Shown here: piece by piece, positions 10,758 through 21,934 of the stretch | Layout of the letters: each line of letters begins with the position of its first letter | Position numbering within the stretch: the first letter of the stretch is position 1 | Source of the DNA: Kalmusia sp. IMI 367209 | Lineage: Eukaryota; Ascomycota; Dothideomycetes; Pleosporales; Didymosphaeriaceae | Length of the DNA stretch: 64,000 nt | NCBI GenBank assembly: GCA_027946365.1 | Contig: JAPEUQ010000002.1 | Coordinates: 3,162,001-3,226,000, forward strand | Direction: 5' to 3' | Made by a program: the position numbers and the translations under genes | The notes under the pieces: model-generated | The model's input: the letters and a program-made list of their open reading frames with translations, nothing else | What the model was told of the DNA's origin: nothing | Database searches by the model: none

Positions 10758-11735
10758 ATTTCCAAAGTCAGACGAGTTGATGAAGCTGAAGACAACGAGT
10801 GATTTGGCAGTGAATTTAAACGAACAAAGTTGTGTAGAGACTCGGTCAACCTTGGGATTGCTAACACTTTCAAGCAGCGTAAATACCCCATACTTATACC
10901 CGTCTGAATGAATGTTTCGTCTCTCAGCTGGCAAGACTACGTTCAAGGGTCGTTGTTGACGCGGCAAGCCAAAAAAGCGTCCCTGATGGGATCGGTCTTG
11001 CGTAAGCTACATGTGTTGAGCTGTGCCTCCTACATACGCAACTGTCCAGCCGTGAACAGGGAACTCTTGAGCCGTCGACGTACTGGCAATCACTCGGATT
11101 CGACGAAGTACAACCCGATATCCACTCCGGTGGCTGACAATTGACAAAGCTTCATTCGCTCCTGTTTGGGATCCTTGCAAAGCTTCGCCCTCTACCCCAG
11201 GAATGACGCGTGGAAACTCCCGTCCTCAATTAAGTTTTGTGGGGGTTTGGAAAGGTGATGACAAGGCAGACGGTCTGATTCGTTGTCCTTGAAAGATGTG
11301 TTTGTGATGACGCGGCCGAGCCTCGAGAAACGAAACATAAAATCTAGCGCCCATTAGCTCCCAGCATCCATAGGTACTCGTGCTGATAGCTGTGCTCTCA
11401 CAGCCGTGGGCGCAATCTTTGCTATGTGCTTTGGGTTGAATGGCATGGGAAGGTTTGGCAGTCATTTCAAGTCTGATCATCCTCTATTGACGTGCCCGTC
11501 AGTGGTATCTGGCTACTCACTACGTACTCCAAAAGCTAATGCATTTCTTCGTCCCTAATCCCCATTTCCAACAACGCCAAAGCTTCAAGAATGCACTGTC
11601 TTCCAGTGCAGCAATAATAGAAAATGCACTGCCTTAGATACACTCTTCAAGATCCAATGTCGGGACGCCATGTCTCATATGCGCGCGAATAGATGTAGAC
11701 CAAAACGCCAGAACAAAACAGCCGGAGTGCTGCTG
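10758..11735. other. intergenic region, no supported gene
   Basis: Holds the dioxygenase promoter and the cullin-3 3' flank. The minus-strand frame at 11226-11480 and the plus-strand frame at 10908-11144 lack domains and are not supported. Confidence 0.6.
10893..10898 (-). promoter_or_regulatory. TATA box of dioxygenase gene
   Basis: TATAAG on the minus strand about 136 bp before the ATG at 10757, the same spacing seen for the other inducible secreted-protein genes here. Confidence 0.45.
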
Positions 11736-14473
11736 TTATGCTAGATACCTATAGGAGTCGACCTTTGCTCCTTCAATCCGCTCAAGATACTCGCGTTCGA
11801 TAAGTGACTCAATGCGCTTCTTGATCATAGTCACCTCTGGCTTGAACTGCGCGGCGAGTTGACCAATCGTCTCGAGGACCAATTGTTGATGCGCAAGCTC
11901 TTTGCGTTGTCTGTTCATCCGTTAGTAATCATCATTATGAAAGTTAATGAACAACGTACTTCATGATGCGAACAACAGCAGCCTCAATCACGAAATTGCG
12001 CTCGTCGTCGTTCTTTTTCTCCGTCTCTTTCCGCTGATGGTCGCTTTCCACTTTGTTACCGCTACTCACAACGCCGACCTTGATCTTCACAAAGTTGCCC
12101 TTGAAACCTTCATTGAAATAGAATTTGTCGGTTGGTTTGACGTCTTTTGACATAGGCTCTTTGATCAAAATGCGCGTCTTAGGGGCGACTGCAAGCGACT
12201 GTAGGTTACGCACCAGGTCACTGCTAGGAATATTGGTTCGCGCCTGAATCTCTTCGAATGTTATGGATTCATCGGCAGCCATCTCGTTGAACAGCAGGAG
12301 GATGACCATGGCATAGGTTGACACATTGAGCTCGTGGCGGCGCTCTTTGAATGAACCGTCTTTCTGTGGAACTCTTGGGAACACAGCTTTGATGTCCGCA
12401 GTTCCCATGTTGGGAAGCCACGTAAGCTCCCGTCCATTGTGTTTCTCACTGTAGTACTTCTCAAATCCACGCTTTATCTTCTCCACAGCGGGCGGAAAGT
12501 TGCACTTCGGTCGCTTGTCTTCCTGGCCATCTCCCAAACCACCAATCGACTCCATCGGCCAGGTCATCTTCGTCAGGACATTGATTGCAAGCTCTATTCG
12601 CTTCGGATCGCGCTCGCCGAGACCCTCCACATGCTGCTTGTACCCGGTCGTGAGTTCGGCAGATATGAACATGTCCTTGAACATGGCATCGAGTTTGGCG
12701 GTGAAACTGGGACCAAGCTCCTGCTTCATCTTCTCGATCATCTGTTTCTCCACCTCGTTCGATATAGATTTGTTCATAATAAGTCTCCGACATAGATGCT
12801 TCTTATAATAACGTTCGAATAAGTCTTTGTCTTGCACATATTTGATCAATGTGATGGCCTTGTCCAGCACGAGATCGATTTCCATTTCGGTCTTCCCTTT
12901 GATGCCCTTCTTCATGTTCTCATCGATGAAAAGTGAAATATATTCGGACGAGCGCGGAAATGAGGTGGAGTTGATAAAATCACGGAAACTGTTGAACATG
13001 GCCGTATCCAATAGACTGTCGGACTCGAAGGACTGTCGCCAGATTTTGTCGAACTTGTCCTTGAGCGCGAGGACATCCTCAACCCATTTGATCGCGGCTA
13101 CGGTCTGCATATTAGTGCTTTTTTCCTGGGCTTGTCGCGACTTGTCGCCATTTTCCGTGGTAGGCGCAGGCGCAAAACCTTGAGATGCGGCAAGGGCCTC
13201 GTTGTTAATCTCGGTGCCCATCTCCATGATGCGCTTCTGAATAGCCCGCGTAACCTCGCCCTTCCTATCATCGACTCGTCCATTCAGGTCGTAGATGAGG
13301 TTCAGCTCGTCAACTCTGTCATTATCGATCATGAAACGAACGCCGCTGTCCATCTCGACAAGATCGCGAATGCGCCCTTGAATTAGCTCTGCCTCTACTA
13401 CCTCTCTGATCTTAGAGGTCGTCGATTCCAGCAAAGTGGCACGACAACGGTCCTCCTCTTCGTGGATGCGCTTTTTGGCACGTCTACAGTAGGCACCGGC
13501 ATCAGAGTCCCGTAGCATGAGCTCTGATTCAGACTGGTAGAATTCCCTGCTTGTCTGCAAATATTCTTGCTCGAAGGACACATGGTATAGGCGCTGGTCC
13601 TCCGACTCCAACTCGTCGACATGTAGCCCATCGAGCATGTGTACGCAAGACTTAATTAGGTGCTTGTCTATCACATCGCCGTCACGCTCCATCTGAATTT
13701 GTTCGAGAATGACGCGGTTTAAGAGCGTAAGTATGAAACGATCATCGGTCGTGGAGATGGGCGAGTTGAGGATCTCGTCGCGGAAAAGGACCATAGCGGC
13801 CGTATATATGGAAGGACGTCGGTGATCCTGGCAATAAACGCGATCCTTGACGTGTCCCTTGTCAGTCATGTTGTTCTAAAGAATGGTACACAAGACATGG
13901 GTGTAAAAAACTGACCATGTACATAAGCACATCAGCAAGCATACTCATGCAGATCTGGTGATCGCCCCATGCCTGCTTGAGGCCTTTGAGAAACTTTTCA
14001 CCAGACACACGGCGCTCATTGGAAGTAGTGCCGGCTGCAGTCTGGGTATCGGCGAGCAGATTGGGTGAAAGAAGCTGCTGGATGTCGCCGCGGACCTCAC
14101 TGCTCAGCCACCGCTTCTCAAAATCATGGACATTCTTGTATAGCTGCTCGCCCTTCTTTTTCAGCACTATTCTATAGGCATGGCGGTATAATTCTTCATA
14201 GGATAGGCGGGAGGCGTTCTTGGTGTGTATCTCCCGGAAGGCAGCCTCGATGGTCACCCATATGTTCTCGAAATCTACCTCGTCGCCGTGCAAGCCCTTG
14301 AACTTGTTAGCCATCTTCAGCTTCGGCGGGACCATTCTAGAGGCGTGAATGCGGGTGCGTAGTGGGGGAGTAGTGGCAGGATAGTTCTGGCGTGCTGGCA
14401 GAGTGAGTAGAAGCGGCACCAAACTCACCCGTCGCGGCGGCCGTATCCGCTGACGTCCTCGGCCTGCAATCAT
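11736..14473 (-). CDS. CUL3: cullin-3 homologue, scaffold of BTB-CUL3-RBX1 ubiquitin ligases (845-882 aa)
   Basis: Exons 14473..13916, 13875..11960 and 11910..11736. The first segment contains FENIWVTIEAAFREIHTKNASRLSYEELYRHAY, the cullin N-terminal repeat. The middle exon holds DRVYCQDHRRPSIYTAA and the cullin homology domain. The last intron (49 nt) falls inside the neddylation motif: VVRIMK then QRKELAHQQLV, so the NEDD8-acceptor Lys is read across AA|A. The protein ends SYRYLA, the usual cullin C terminus. Two details are open. Intron 13876..13915 is only 40 nt; an in-frame alternative acceptor lies at 13858. The 5' part may hold another intron (14428..14315), which would leave MIAGRGRQRIRPPRR joined to MANKFKGLHGDE and give 845 aa. 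Divergent from the Zim17 gene with 406 bp between starts. Confidence 0.93.
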
Positions 14474-14879
14474 ACTGGCGACTTCGCTTCCACTTCAGTT
14501 GATGGCCAGCTTCGACTCGCAGCTGGTGTGCCTAGAGGCTGGAAAGATGATGGGCACTTGGAGCTTGCTGGCGGATGCCTGTATTGCAACGGCGGTAGGG
14601 GCCAAGCGGCAGGGGATCTCCAAGTGTAAATGAGCGAAAGACGGCGTCTTGTCTTGGTGAGGCGTGAGAGTGAGAGTGAGGATGGATGGTTAGGCTACAC
14701 TAGGCTTTGCGGGGGAGAGCCCGGGCGCCGCGAGGAGTGACGAACGAGTCGGTCCGAGCGCAAGAGAGCTTCGCCAACCGTGAAACTGGAACTTTCGCCT
14801 CTGACACCTGACATCTACAACCCGTTCGCTGATCCGTGGCTATACTTGAAGTTAGCCACCTCTGCTATCTCACACCACG

Positions 14880-15558
14880 ATGCCGCCTGTGTCTTCGTCT
14901 CTTCTGCGCTGCCTCGCGCGGCCCTCTGCTCCCCGAGCGGCGCGGAGAGCACTCCCGGAACGCATTCCGATCTCAAAGCGACCTTTCCACTCGCCGCGAA
15001 CGTCAACCCTCATCCGCCCTTCGCTCAATCTGACCAGGTCACGGCTGCCCCAGATAGCTGCACGCTATGAGTCGACCCCGTCGAGCAATGCACCCGGCAC
15101 ATCGACGAATGCGCCCGAGTCACGGCTGGACCGCGACCAAGTACCCGCCTACGAGCTCACATTCACCTGCAAGGCGTGCAGTACACGCTCATCGCACCGC
15201 ATCTCCAAGCAGGGCTATCACCATGGGACGGTTCTTATATCATGCCCTGGTTGCAAGAATCGCCATCTGATCAGTGACCACATGAAGGTACAGCTTGCGA
15301 CATCCAGCCCGACTTCATAACGCTAATGCGCCATAGATATTTTCCGACAAAGCTATCACGCTAGAGGACATCATGCGCGATAAAGGCAACCTCGTCAAAC
15401 GGGGGACTTTGGGTGCTGATGGCGACGTCGAGTTCTGGGACGATGGGTCTACCTCCGCTCGGTCTGCACACTTCCATCCAAATTCCACGACGAAGGGAGA
15501 TCCCGACGCTCCAGAGGGCACCTTGACCGAACCGCCTGCTTCGTCGAAAACGTCTTAG
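14880..15558 (+). CDS. ZIM17: mitochondrial DNL zinc-finger protein Zim17/Hep1, chaperone of mtHsp70, 209 aa
   Basis: Exons 14880..15287 and 15337..15558; the 49-nt intron is phase 0 between DHMK and [13 protein letters not shown]. The N terminus (about 90 residues) is rich in Arg, Ser and Ala with few acidic residues, a mitochondrial presequence. The DNL zinc finger spans residues 94-136: [20 protein letters not shown], then SCPGC and NRHLISDH, with Cys97, Cys100, Cys122 and Cys125 as the four zinc ligands. The family keeps matrix Hsp70 soluble for protein import and Fe-S assembly. The C-terminal 70 residues are polar and look disordered. Start chosen at the first ATG giving a presequence; the upstream stretch carries the shared promoter with cullin-3. 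Confidence 0.93.
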
Positions 15559-17218
15559 CATACCTAACCATACCGCTTGAATTCGACCCCCACATTGTAG
15601 ATTATGAATGCTTGTATGATATTGTACGATACAAAATAGATAGGCTAGAAAAAGGAAAGAGGGCGTGCACATGACATGAAAATGCTCAAGAAGCCTACAT
15701 TACCAGGGAAACGACTTCGAAGGCTTGAAGTTTCGTAATGAGTAGATGCTGTGGTATGAGCCTCGTATTGAAGAAAGAACCATACTTTGATATTAATGTC
15801 TCACGGCACAGAACCGAATCCGACCAAATTCGTGAGAACCAATCGTTCTTTTCTGTTTTATATTGCTGTGACGCTCAGATCATCTTGACTTGTAATTTCG
15901 AGAAAAAGGCATTGGGGTGAAGTGTCGATGAATGGATTGGAAACGAAAGAGCAGGTCGCGTTTACATCCAGACTTCGCGCTCATTACGAGCACACCGTTG
16001 GCCGCATCTACTTATGGTAGAGTTCGGTGTAGGAAGTTATGGGATTGTGCTACCGCAGTGGCTCCGCGTCATCGAGAAGCCACATGCTGTGTTCAAGAGT
16101 AATCAATGAGTGGAACATCCCAGGCGATTCTAGACACTCATGAATGTCGTACAACTTTCGAACTTCCATGAATTGGTGCTAACGCAAATGAGGAAGCGCT
16201 AAGACGGGTTCGACTTGATCTCCTGGCGGTTCCTCCCGTCGAGATCCACGTCTTCAACTCGCTCTCGTGGGCTGTTTCTCTGCACGCATAAGACCGGGGG
16301 CGATATCTAGACGCCGATCTCGCTGATTCGCCGGCAATCTACACGTAACAACAAAATCTCGAAAAAGCCACATCCACACCACTGGGACAGAGAAGTTGAT
16401 AGAGCAAGACCAGGTTGGATAGACGCACGTCTCTGCCAGTCGCTGCACTGTCAAAGCTATCAAAGTGAGTGGAAATTGCGGGGGCGTTGGGGGGGTCGCA
16501 CAAGCGGCTCGTGACGGGGCGCGCTTACACTTCCGCCGTCGCTTCTGTGAAGGACTTCGAGAAGACTCCTATCTACGCCCCGGAGGATTAAGCCTGGATT
16601 CTTCCGTACGGCGTCCCTTCGCAGCTCGTTCTCCAAGGAGAAAGGTTTCTACGTCAAGCGAGGACGGGCGTTCGGATTCCTATATTTTGAGCTTATCTGG
16701 CAGCTGGGCTCCTGCAGCGTGCAGCAGCCGCCTACAGTCATATCGAAGCCACCTGTTTCGAAACAAGTCCGCAAAGTGAACGAAACTCTCGCTTAGCCTT
16801 CAACAACGCGGCGGCGCTTGACGATGCACCAATTCAGGCGGCTGCTGGCTGGTTCTGTCCATTTACGTCTGCAGGAACCCGCATGTCGCTCATTTAGAGA
16901 TGCGCGCGCCCGGGAGGTGCATTTGCAGTAGGAGGAAATTGACTACAGCGCCACCACCCACATCGGTGCGGTGTGGGTGGGTGAGCACGGTAAGCTGCCT
17001 TATCACTTCTTGAGGACCCCGATCTCTGCGAACTCCTTCACCAAGTCCGATCTTTAACTTCCATCTCCTCTTCTTCACATTCTTTGATTCCTTCCTTCAT
17101 TCTCCAGGTTTGATACCTGTGTCGTTCCCTTTTTCATATTGTCGCTCTCTACCTTGTCTTCTCGTCGCTCTTTCGGAAACTGTCCCGACCGCTTAGCTTC
17201 TCTTGGTGCTCCGACAGT
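15559..17218. other. intergenic region with a strong hairpin near 16954-16980
   Basis: About 1.66 kb with no supported gene. Frames at 16254-16463 (minus) and 16465-16779 (plus) have no domain. A 9-bp perfect inverted repeat (CCACCCACA at 16954-16962, TGTGGGTGG at 16972-16980, 9-nt loop) lies about 240 bp before the DUF1996-WSC start. A long pyrimidine-rich leader (17080-17200) precedes that ATG, usual for highly expressed fungal genes. Confidence 0.55.
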
Positions 17219-19037
17219 ATGCAGTACTTTCTTGGCCTCGCAGTTCTTCTAGCTGCTCCAGTCAGCAGTACCTTCGTTGTACAGTGTTACTCGTATGTGA
17301 AGTCATGCCTGAAAGCATGGTCGTTTGATTAACGGAACGAGGCGTCTGTTTGACCAGCGCGCTGACCCGGTTGTAAACCCTGGGGTTGCGTCGGGCCATG
17401 TCCATACTATCACCGGTGGATCTGGCTTCAACTTTTCCATGAGCTACGAGGACGCTCGGGCTTCCTCATGCTCTACCTGCAATATTCGTCAAGGTACGCA
17501 ACACTGTGTATGCAGCATCATAGCTGTTACTCAACACTATTAGATCTGTCCAACTACTGGACTCCGAAGCTGTACTTCAAAGCCGAAAATGGCAGCTTCT
17601 TGGATGTCCCCATCGTAGGAGACACAGATGGAGGGCAGATGGGCGGAATGGCGGTCTACTACTGTGAGTGCAATGAGAATACTTTGAATTTTACGAACCT
17701 AATAAATCTAGTGACGCGCGGCGGCCCAGACAATGACAGGCTTGAAGCCTTTCCAAAGGGCTTTCGCATGCTAGCGGGCGATCCTATGAAGCGTAACGAG
17801 ACTGACGATTTCGCTTCTCGCGCTATCTCTTACAAATGCGTTGGAGTGTCAGCCACGGATATACGACACCTTCCAAACGACAAATGCGACCAAATCCGCG
17901 CACAAGTCACTGTAAGTATTCTCATTGATTTCGCTGTATACACTGACACTCGGCAGTTTCCCTCTTGCTGGGATGGCGTCAACGTTGACTCAAAGGACCA
18001 CAAATCTCATGTCTCGTATCCTGAAGAAGGAAATTACGATGGTGGTCGCTGCCCGAAGAGTCACCCTCATCATCTCGTCACTCTATTCTCAGAGGTCTAC
18101 TACGATACAAGAGGCTTCAAGGATATGTGGTACGGCGACAAACAGCCCTTTGTGCTCGCCAGCGGGGATGGAACCGGCTATGGCTATCATGGTGACTTTG
18201 TAAGATTCCAAGTATCATTGTTAGTAACTGCTCACTGATAACGCATCCAGGTCAACGGTTGGGACGTAGATGCGCTTCAGAAAGGCCTTGACAACTGTCC
18301 AGACGGTGTCGAAAACTGCGCGCAACAAGTCTTCGGAGACTTCAACGACATGACCCAAACCAAAGACTGCAAACTACCTTCGATGATCGACGAACCCGTT
18401 ACCGGTGTCCTCGATGCGCTCCCCGGCTGCAACGATGTCACGTACGGACCCGAGCCCGCCACCCCTGCGCAAAACTGCGACGCGCCCAAGCTCTCAAGTA
18501 CTCTGTCGCCGAAGTTGGCAGGATACGTTGATGTTACGAGCAAAGGCTTCAAATACATTGGCTGTGGCAAGGATAACGCGCTAGAGAGGACGCTCGGAGA
18601 AGAGCTACTCACCGGCGATGACATGACAGTCGAGAAGTGCATCGACTTCTGCAAGGGCAAAGGGAAGAAGTATGCTGGTCTTGAGTACTCGGGTAAGTCT
18701 CCGACATCCGACTTCATCTCGATTGTAAGGCAAAGCTAACATGATCTATCCAGGCCAATGCTACTGCGGCAGCGCTATTCCTGATGATCGAGCCCCAGAG
18801 TCTGCTCGAGGAGCGGTTCGTATACCCCCTACTTGCGTTGATGGTCCACAACTGACTCTCGTACAGGGCAACTGTTTGATGAAGTGCTCCGGTAACAAGG
18901 ACGAGGTCTGCGGTGGGAACGATGCCATTAGTCTGTACGAGGCTTGTGCGGGGGGCGCATGCACGAGCGCAGCTAAGCGCCAGAGCCGTAGGCTTGCGAG
19001 CGTGGAGATTGCGCGCGCGGATGCTGCGTCGAAGTAA
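17219..19037 (+). CDS. secreted DUF1996 protein with C-terminal WSC domain, 487 aa
   Basis: Eight exons: 17219..17292, 17342..17493, 17544..17663, 17712..17911, 17957..18199, 18251..18692, 18754..18815 and 18867..19037, all joining in phase. Signal peptide MQYFLGLAVLLAAPVSS. The DUF1996 domain runs from SRLFDQRADPVVNPGVASGHVH through GGPDNDRLEAFPKGFRMLAGDP and CWDGVNVDSKDHKSHVSYP to VNGWDVDAL. A WSC carbohydrate-binding domain follows (IGCGKDNALERTL, CIDFCKGKGKKYAGLEYS, QCYCGS, CLMKCSGNKDEVCGG) with its expected Cys pattern. Probably a cell-surface glycan-binding or glycan-active protein; the activity of DUF1996 is not established. Intron 18816..18866 is 51 nt with no stop, so retention would add 17 residues. 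Confidence 0.9.
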
Positions 19038-20192
19038 ATACTGCGATGGTTGGGTCTGGCACCAGATGCTTCTTTTCTTGTCCTTTGTTGATGGCTAGCT
19101 CGCGAGCTGGACGAGGGTACCACAACGTCGACGCTGTTTGCAGTCGCAATGCAAGCATAGTCGGCCTTTATGCGTTGAATTCTTGTATATAGTTAGCAAT
19201 GATGGGACGTACAATCTTGTGATGATTATCATTGGTGCTCCAAGGTGAATCTACAGCGTGAATCGTGCAGTATGGCAATGCAATGTGAGTTGCCTCGACA
19301 ATACCATTCGGGTCGTAATTACGTGCGGAAGATGGACGTCCACGGTCTATCTTGCTCATCGGCGTCGGAAAGAACATGGCTCCCGTGCCGTCTGCTTTTG
19401 CAATCTAGAATTCATCTATCGCACGTTTTTATAATCTACTCGACCCTGTCTGCTACAGGCTCAGCAGATGCGCCTAAGCGGCCCGCTGCAGGGCAAACGA
19501 ACCGCTACCAGCTACGTTGCGGTCCACTATTCAAACGCCATCAAATGTTGCTTTAGGAAGACGGTGCGATGCACTGGCAACGTGCTCACGCCGTAGCAAG
19601 ACCAATTGACCGCTAGGCGGCCTTGGCTTTCAGGCCATCGCCCATTCGGCGCCTCATGAGTGCATATGCGCAAGTTAGCCTGCGCGCGAGATGTCTCTAC
19701 AGTTGCATCGTTGAACCAAAGTGCTGCGTCCTCGGACTTGCGCGCATCCTTCACAACCCATTCATATCTCTCTAGTATGATTCGAAATTTTACGGTGGTG
19801 CTGCGCGAGTGGTTGTAACACAGTTGCGTTGGCTGCGCGCCTGCACTAAACACAATTGCAACCCGCTGTGATATGGATGAGCTTTTATCTGTCGTCGCAT
19901 ATGTGGACACGCGTGGACTTGACAAGTGATGGTGCTCCAGCGCATCTGTCCTTCGTATCGTCCCTTCCGCGCACTCACCCTATCATGGTTGTCACGGCCG
20001 TATCCGTCGTAGCACCGACGGCAACTTGCACCGTGATCAAAACTTGCTCATTTCTGCGCATCCAACCTTCGTTATATCTTACCAAAACGAAGTGTTTGCT
20101 CGCTACTCAATATTCTTCTTCACAACAGCTTTATTTGGCCCTTAGTCGATAATCTCTCGTTCAAGCCAGCAGTCTCTTGATCAACTATAATC
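19038..20192. other. intergenic region upstream of copper transporter
   Basis: About 1.15 kb with no supported gene; frames on the minus strand at 19527-19925 and 18973-19158 are featureless. The proximal 150 bp holds TTTGCTC and CTTGCTCA copper-sensor-like sites described separately. Confidence 0.55.
20095..20101 (+). promoter_or_regulatory. possible Mac1-type copper-response core (TTTGCTC) before Ctr gene
   Basis: TTTGCTC lies 92 bp before the ATG at 20193, with a related CTTGCTCA at 20043-20050. Yeast Mac1 binds TTTGCTC(A) sites, usually in pairs, in copper-uptake promoters. The match and position are suggestive; a 7-mer also occurs by chance. Confidence 0.35.
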
Positions 20193-21121
20193 ATGTCTCA
20201 CTCGATGGACATGTCGATGTCAGGCATGGTACGCCATTGCTCCAGAACGTTTCACGCGTTTCAAGCACAGGCTAACCATGTACACAATTTCAGGATATGG
20301 GCACTGCAACGAGCACTGCGGCGATGGCATCAAGCACAGCGATGAGTGGCATGGGTGGCATGGACATGGGCGGCGGCAGTCAGAGCGCTTGCAAGATTAG
20401 TGTAAGATGACCGAAGAGTCTGGAGGACTTCTGAACTGATTGCAATTCAGATGTTGTGGAATTGGAATACGGTCGATAGCTGTAAGTCACTGAAACTCCA
20501 TACAGCATCGACCCAACTCTTTAGATTGTGCAAAAAAATTGCGTGGGACGAGGCACACAGCGCAGAACAAGTCACTTAAGATTTGAAGCTGCTACTCAGA
20601 TGCGCGCATTTGCACCCAGCATTGAAACTAGCTGACAGCAACCAGGCTTCATCTCTAGCTCGTGGCACGTCACTTCTAAGGGCATGTTTGCCGGCTCATG
20701 TATCGGCGTAATCCTCCTCGTCCTCTCCCTTGAGCTCCTTCGACGCGCCGGCAAGGAGTACGATCGCTACATCCTCGTACAATACACACGCACGAAAGCG
20801 GGCCTTGGAACCGAACCCTCCCCCTCGTCCACCGATGCCGTGAATAAGAACGCCGCAAATGCTACTACTCGTTCTGTCTCCACTCAGACCTCATTCCGAC
20901 CGAACGTACTCCAGCAGGCTATCCGGGCGCTGCTACACATGTTACAGTTTGCAGTGGCCTACTTCGTCATGTTGCTGGCTATGTACTACAACGGATACAT
21001 CATTATCTGTATCTTCATTGGGGCATTCCTGGGATACTTCATCTTTGGTTGGGAATCTTTCAATGTTTCTCAAGGCGGAAGGGACCGCCTGCAGGAAGAA
21101 GTGACCGTGTGTTGTGGTTAA
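20193..21121 (+). CDS. Ctr-family high-affinity copper transporter, 216 aa
   Basis: Exons 20193..20228, 20294..20401, 20451..20481 and 20646..21121, all phase-consistent. The N terminus is Met-rich (MSHSMDMSMSGM, DMGTATS, MSGMGGMDMGG), the extracellular copper-collecting part. TM1 follows SSSWHVTSKGM (MFAGSCIGVILLVLSLELL). TM2 contains the MxxxM copper gate in FAVAYFVMLLAMYYN, and TM3 the GxxxG packing motif in FIGAFLGYFIFGW. The protein ends TVCCG, a C-terminal Cys pair typical of fungal Ctr proteins. The family imports Cu(I) as a trimer at the plasma membrane. The last intron is 164 nt, about three times the local norm. The gene converges on a metallothionein 544 bp away, and copper-sensor-like sites lie in its promoter. 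Confidence 0.95.
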
Positions 21122-21665
21122 AAAGGTGGGTGATCCACACGAGCGACGGCGTGGTTCTCAAGGACAACGATTCCTTCAGCATTTTCCAGCATTCCAGCGA
21201 CTACAGAACGGTCTTCTTTCACATGGTGCAGATGCTTCTAGCATGAAATACATGCAAGCCTTCTACATACTCCGGCTTGACGAGCGCTTCCTGGGTTGAG
21301 CACGATTACAATCAGAACTTAATTATCACTTGGGCTTAGACATGGCGGACACAAATGGCATCTTCCACATACGGCAGTGGAGATAAAGGCACGATGATTA
21401 TCAAAAGGGGCTCTTATTCAAATTCTCGAAGTAGTGGTTTGACTCCACAGGCGCACAGCAAGTGATCGCAAGTGAGCGACAAAGGTATCATGCCATCGAC
21501 CCCAACTCCAGAACCCTCAAACCCCAATCCAACACCACATATACACCTCTCTCAGCTTCATCAATTTTTCACTCTACGATAATTAGCAATTGTCAGCCCC
21601 ATCTCGATCGAAGCACTCACAGCCTCCCGTACTCAGACTCACTCACTCAAACTGCAACGATCTCC
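21122..21665. other. convergent intergenic region between Ctr and metallothionein genes
   Basis: Two 3' ends face each other. The plus-strand frames here (21049-21299, 21462-21809) are shadows and have no domain. No other structure seen. Confidence 0.6.
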
Positions 21666-21800
21666 TTATTTGTGCTGCTTGTACGTCAGTACCAATTCCT
21701 AATGGTCCAAAAATGGGCGAAAACGAACAGGGCAGTTATCACAGCCGCAGCTAGAGCCGCAGTTGCAGGAGCCAGAAGATGCACAGCCGCAGTTGCCCAT
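21666..21800 (-). CDS. copper metallothionein, 27 aa (26 with alternative acceptor)
   Basis: Exon 1 is 21800..21729 (24 codons) and starts MGNCGC. It then gives SCNCGSSCGCDNCP, seven Cys with the order C-x-C-x5-C-x-C-x3-C-x-C-x2-C, the spacing of the Neurospora-type copper metallothionein and of the vertebrate MT beta-domain half. A 51-nt intron (21728..21678; donor GTTCGT, branch TACTGAC, acceptor ACAAG) leads to exon 2, 21677..21666 (QHK, stop). Acceptor GCAG three bases later would give HK instead. Without splicing, the frame runs on to VRFRPFLDH and a stop in an unlikely tail. The peptide chelates Cu(I) in the cytosol. TATA box 127 bp upstream; neighbour of the Ctr importer. Confidence 0.9.
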
Positions 21801-21926
21801 GATGAATGATGCGTACGAGCGATGATATAGATTTGCTTCGTGTTTCGAAAAGTCGTAGAGGAGCTCAAAACTCGATCTCAATGTGCGTGAATGATGGGAG
21901 AAGGTCACTCTGCAAGTCCAACACGG

Positions 21927-21934
21927 CTTATATA
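21927..21934 (-). promoter_or_regulatory. TATA box of metallothionein gene
   Basis: TATATAAG on the minus strand 127-134 bp before the metallothionein ATG at 21800, in keeping with a strongly inducible gene. Confidence 0.55.
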
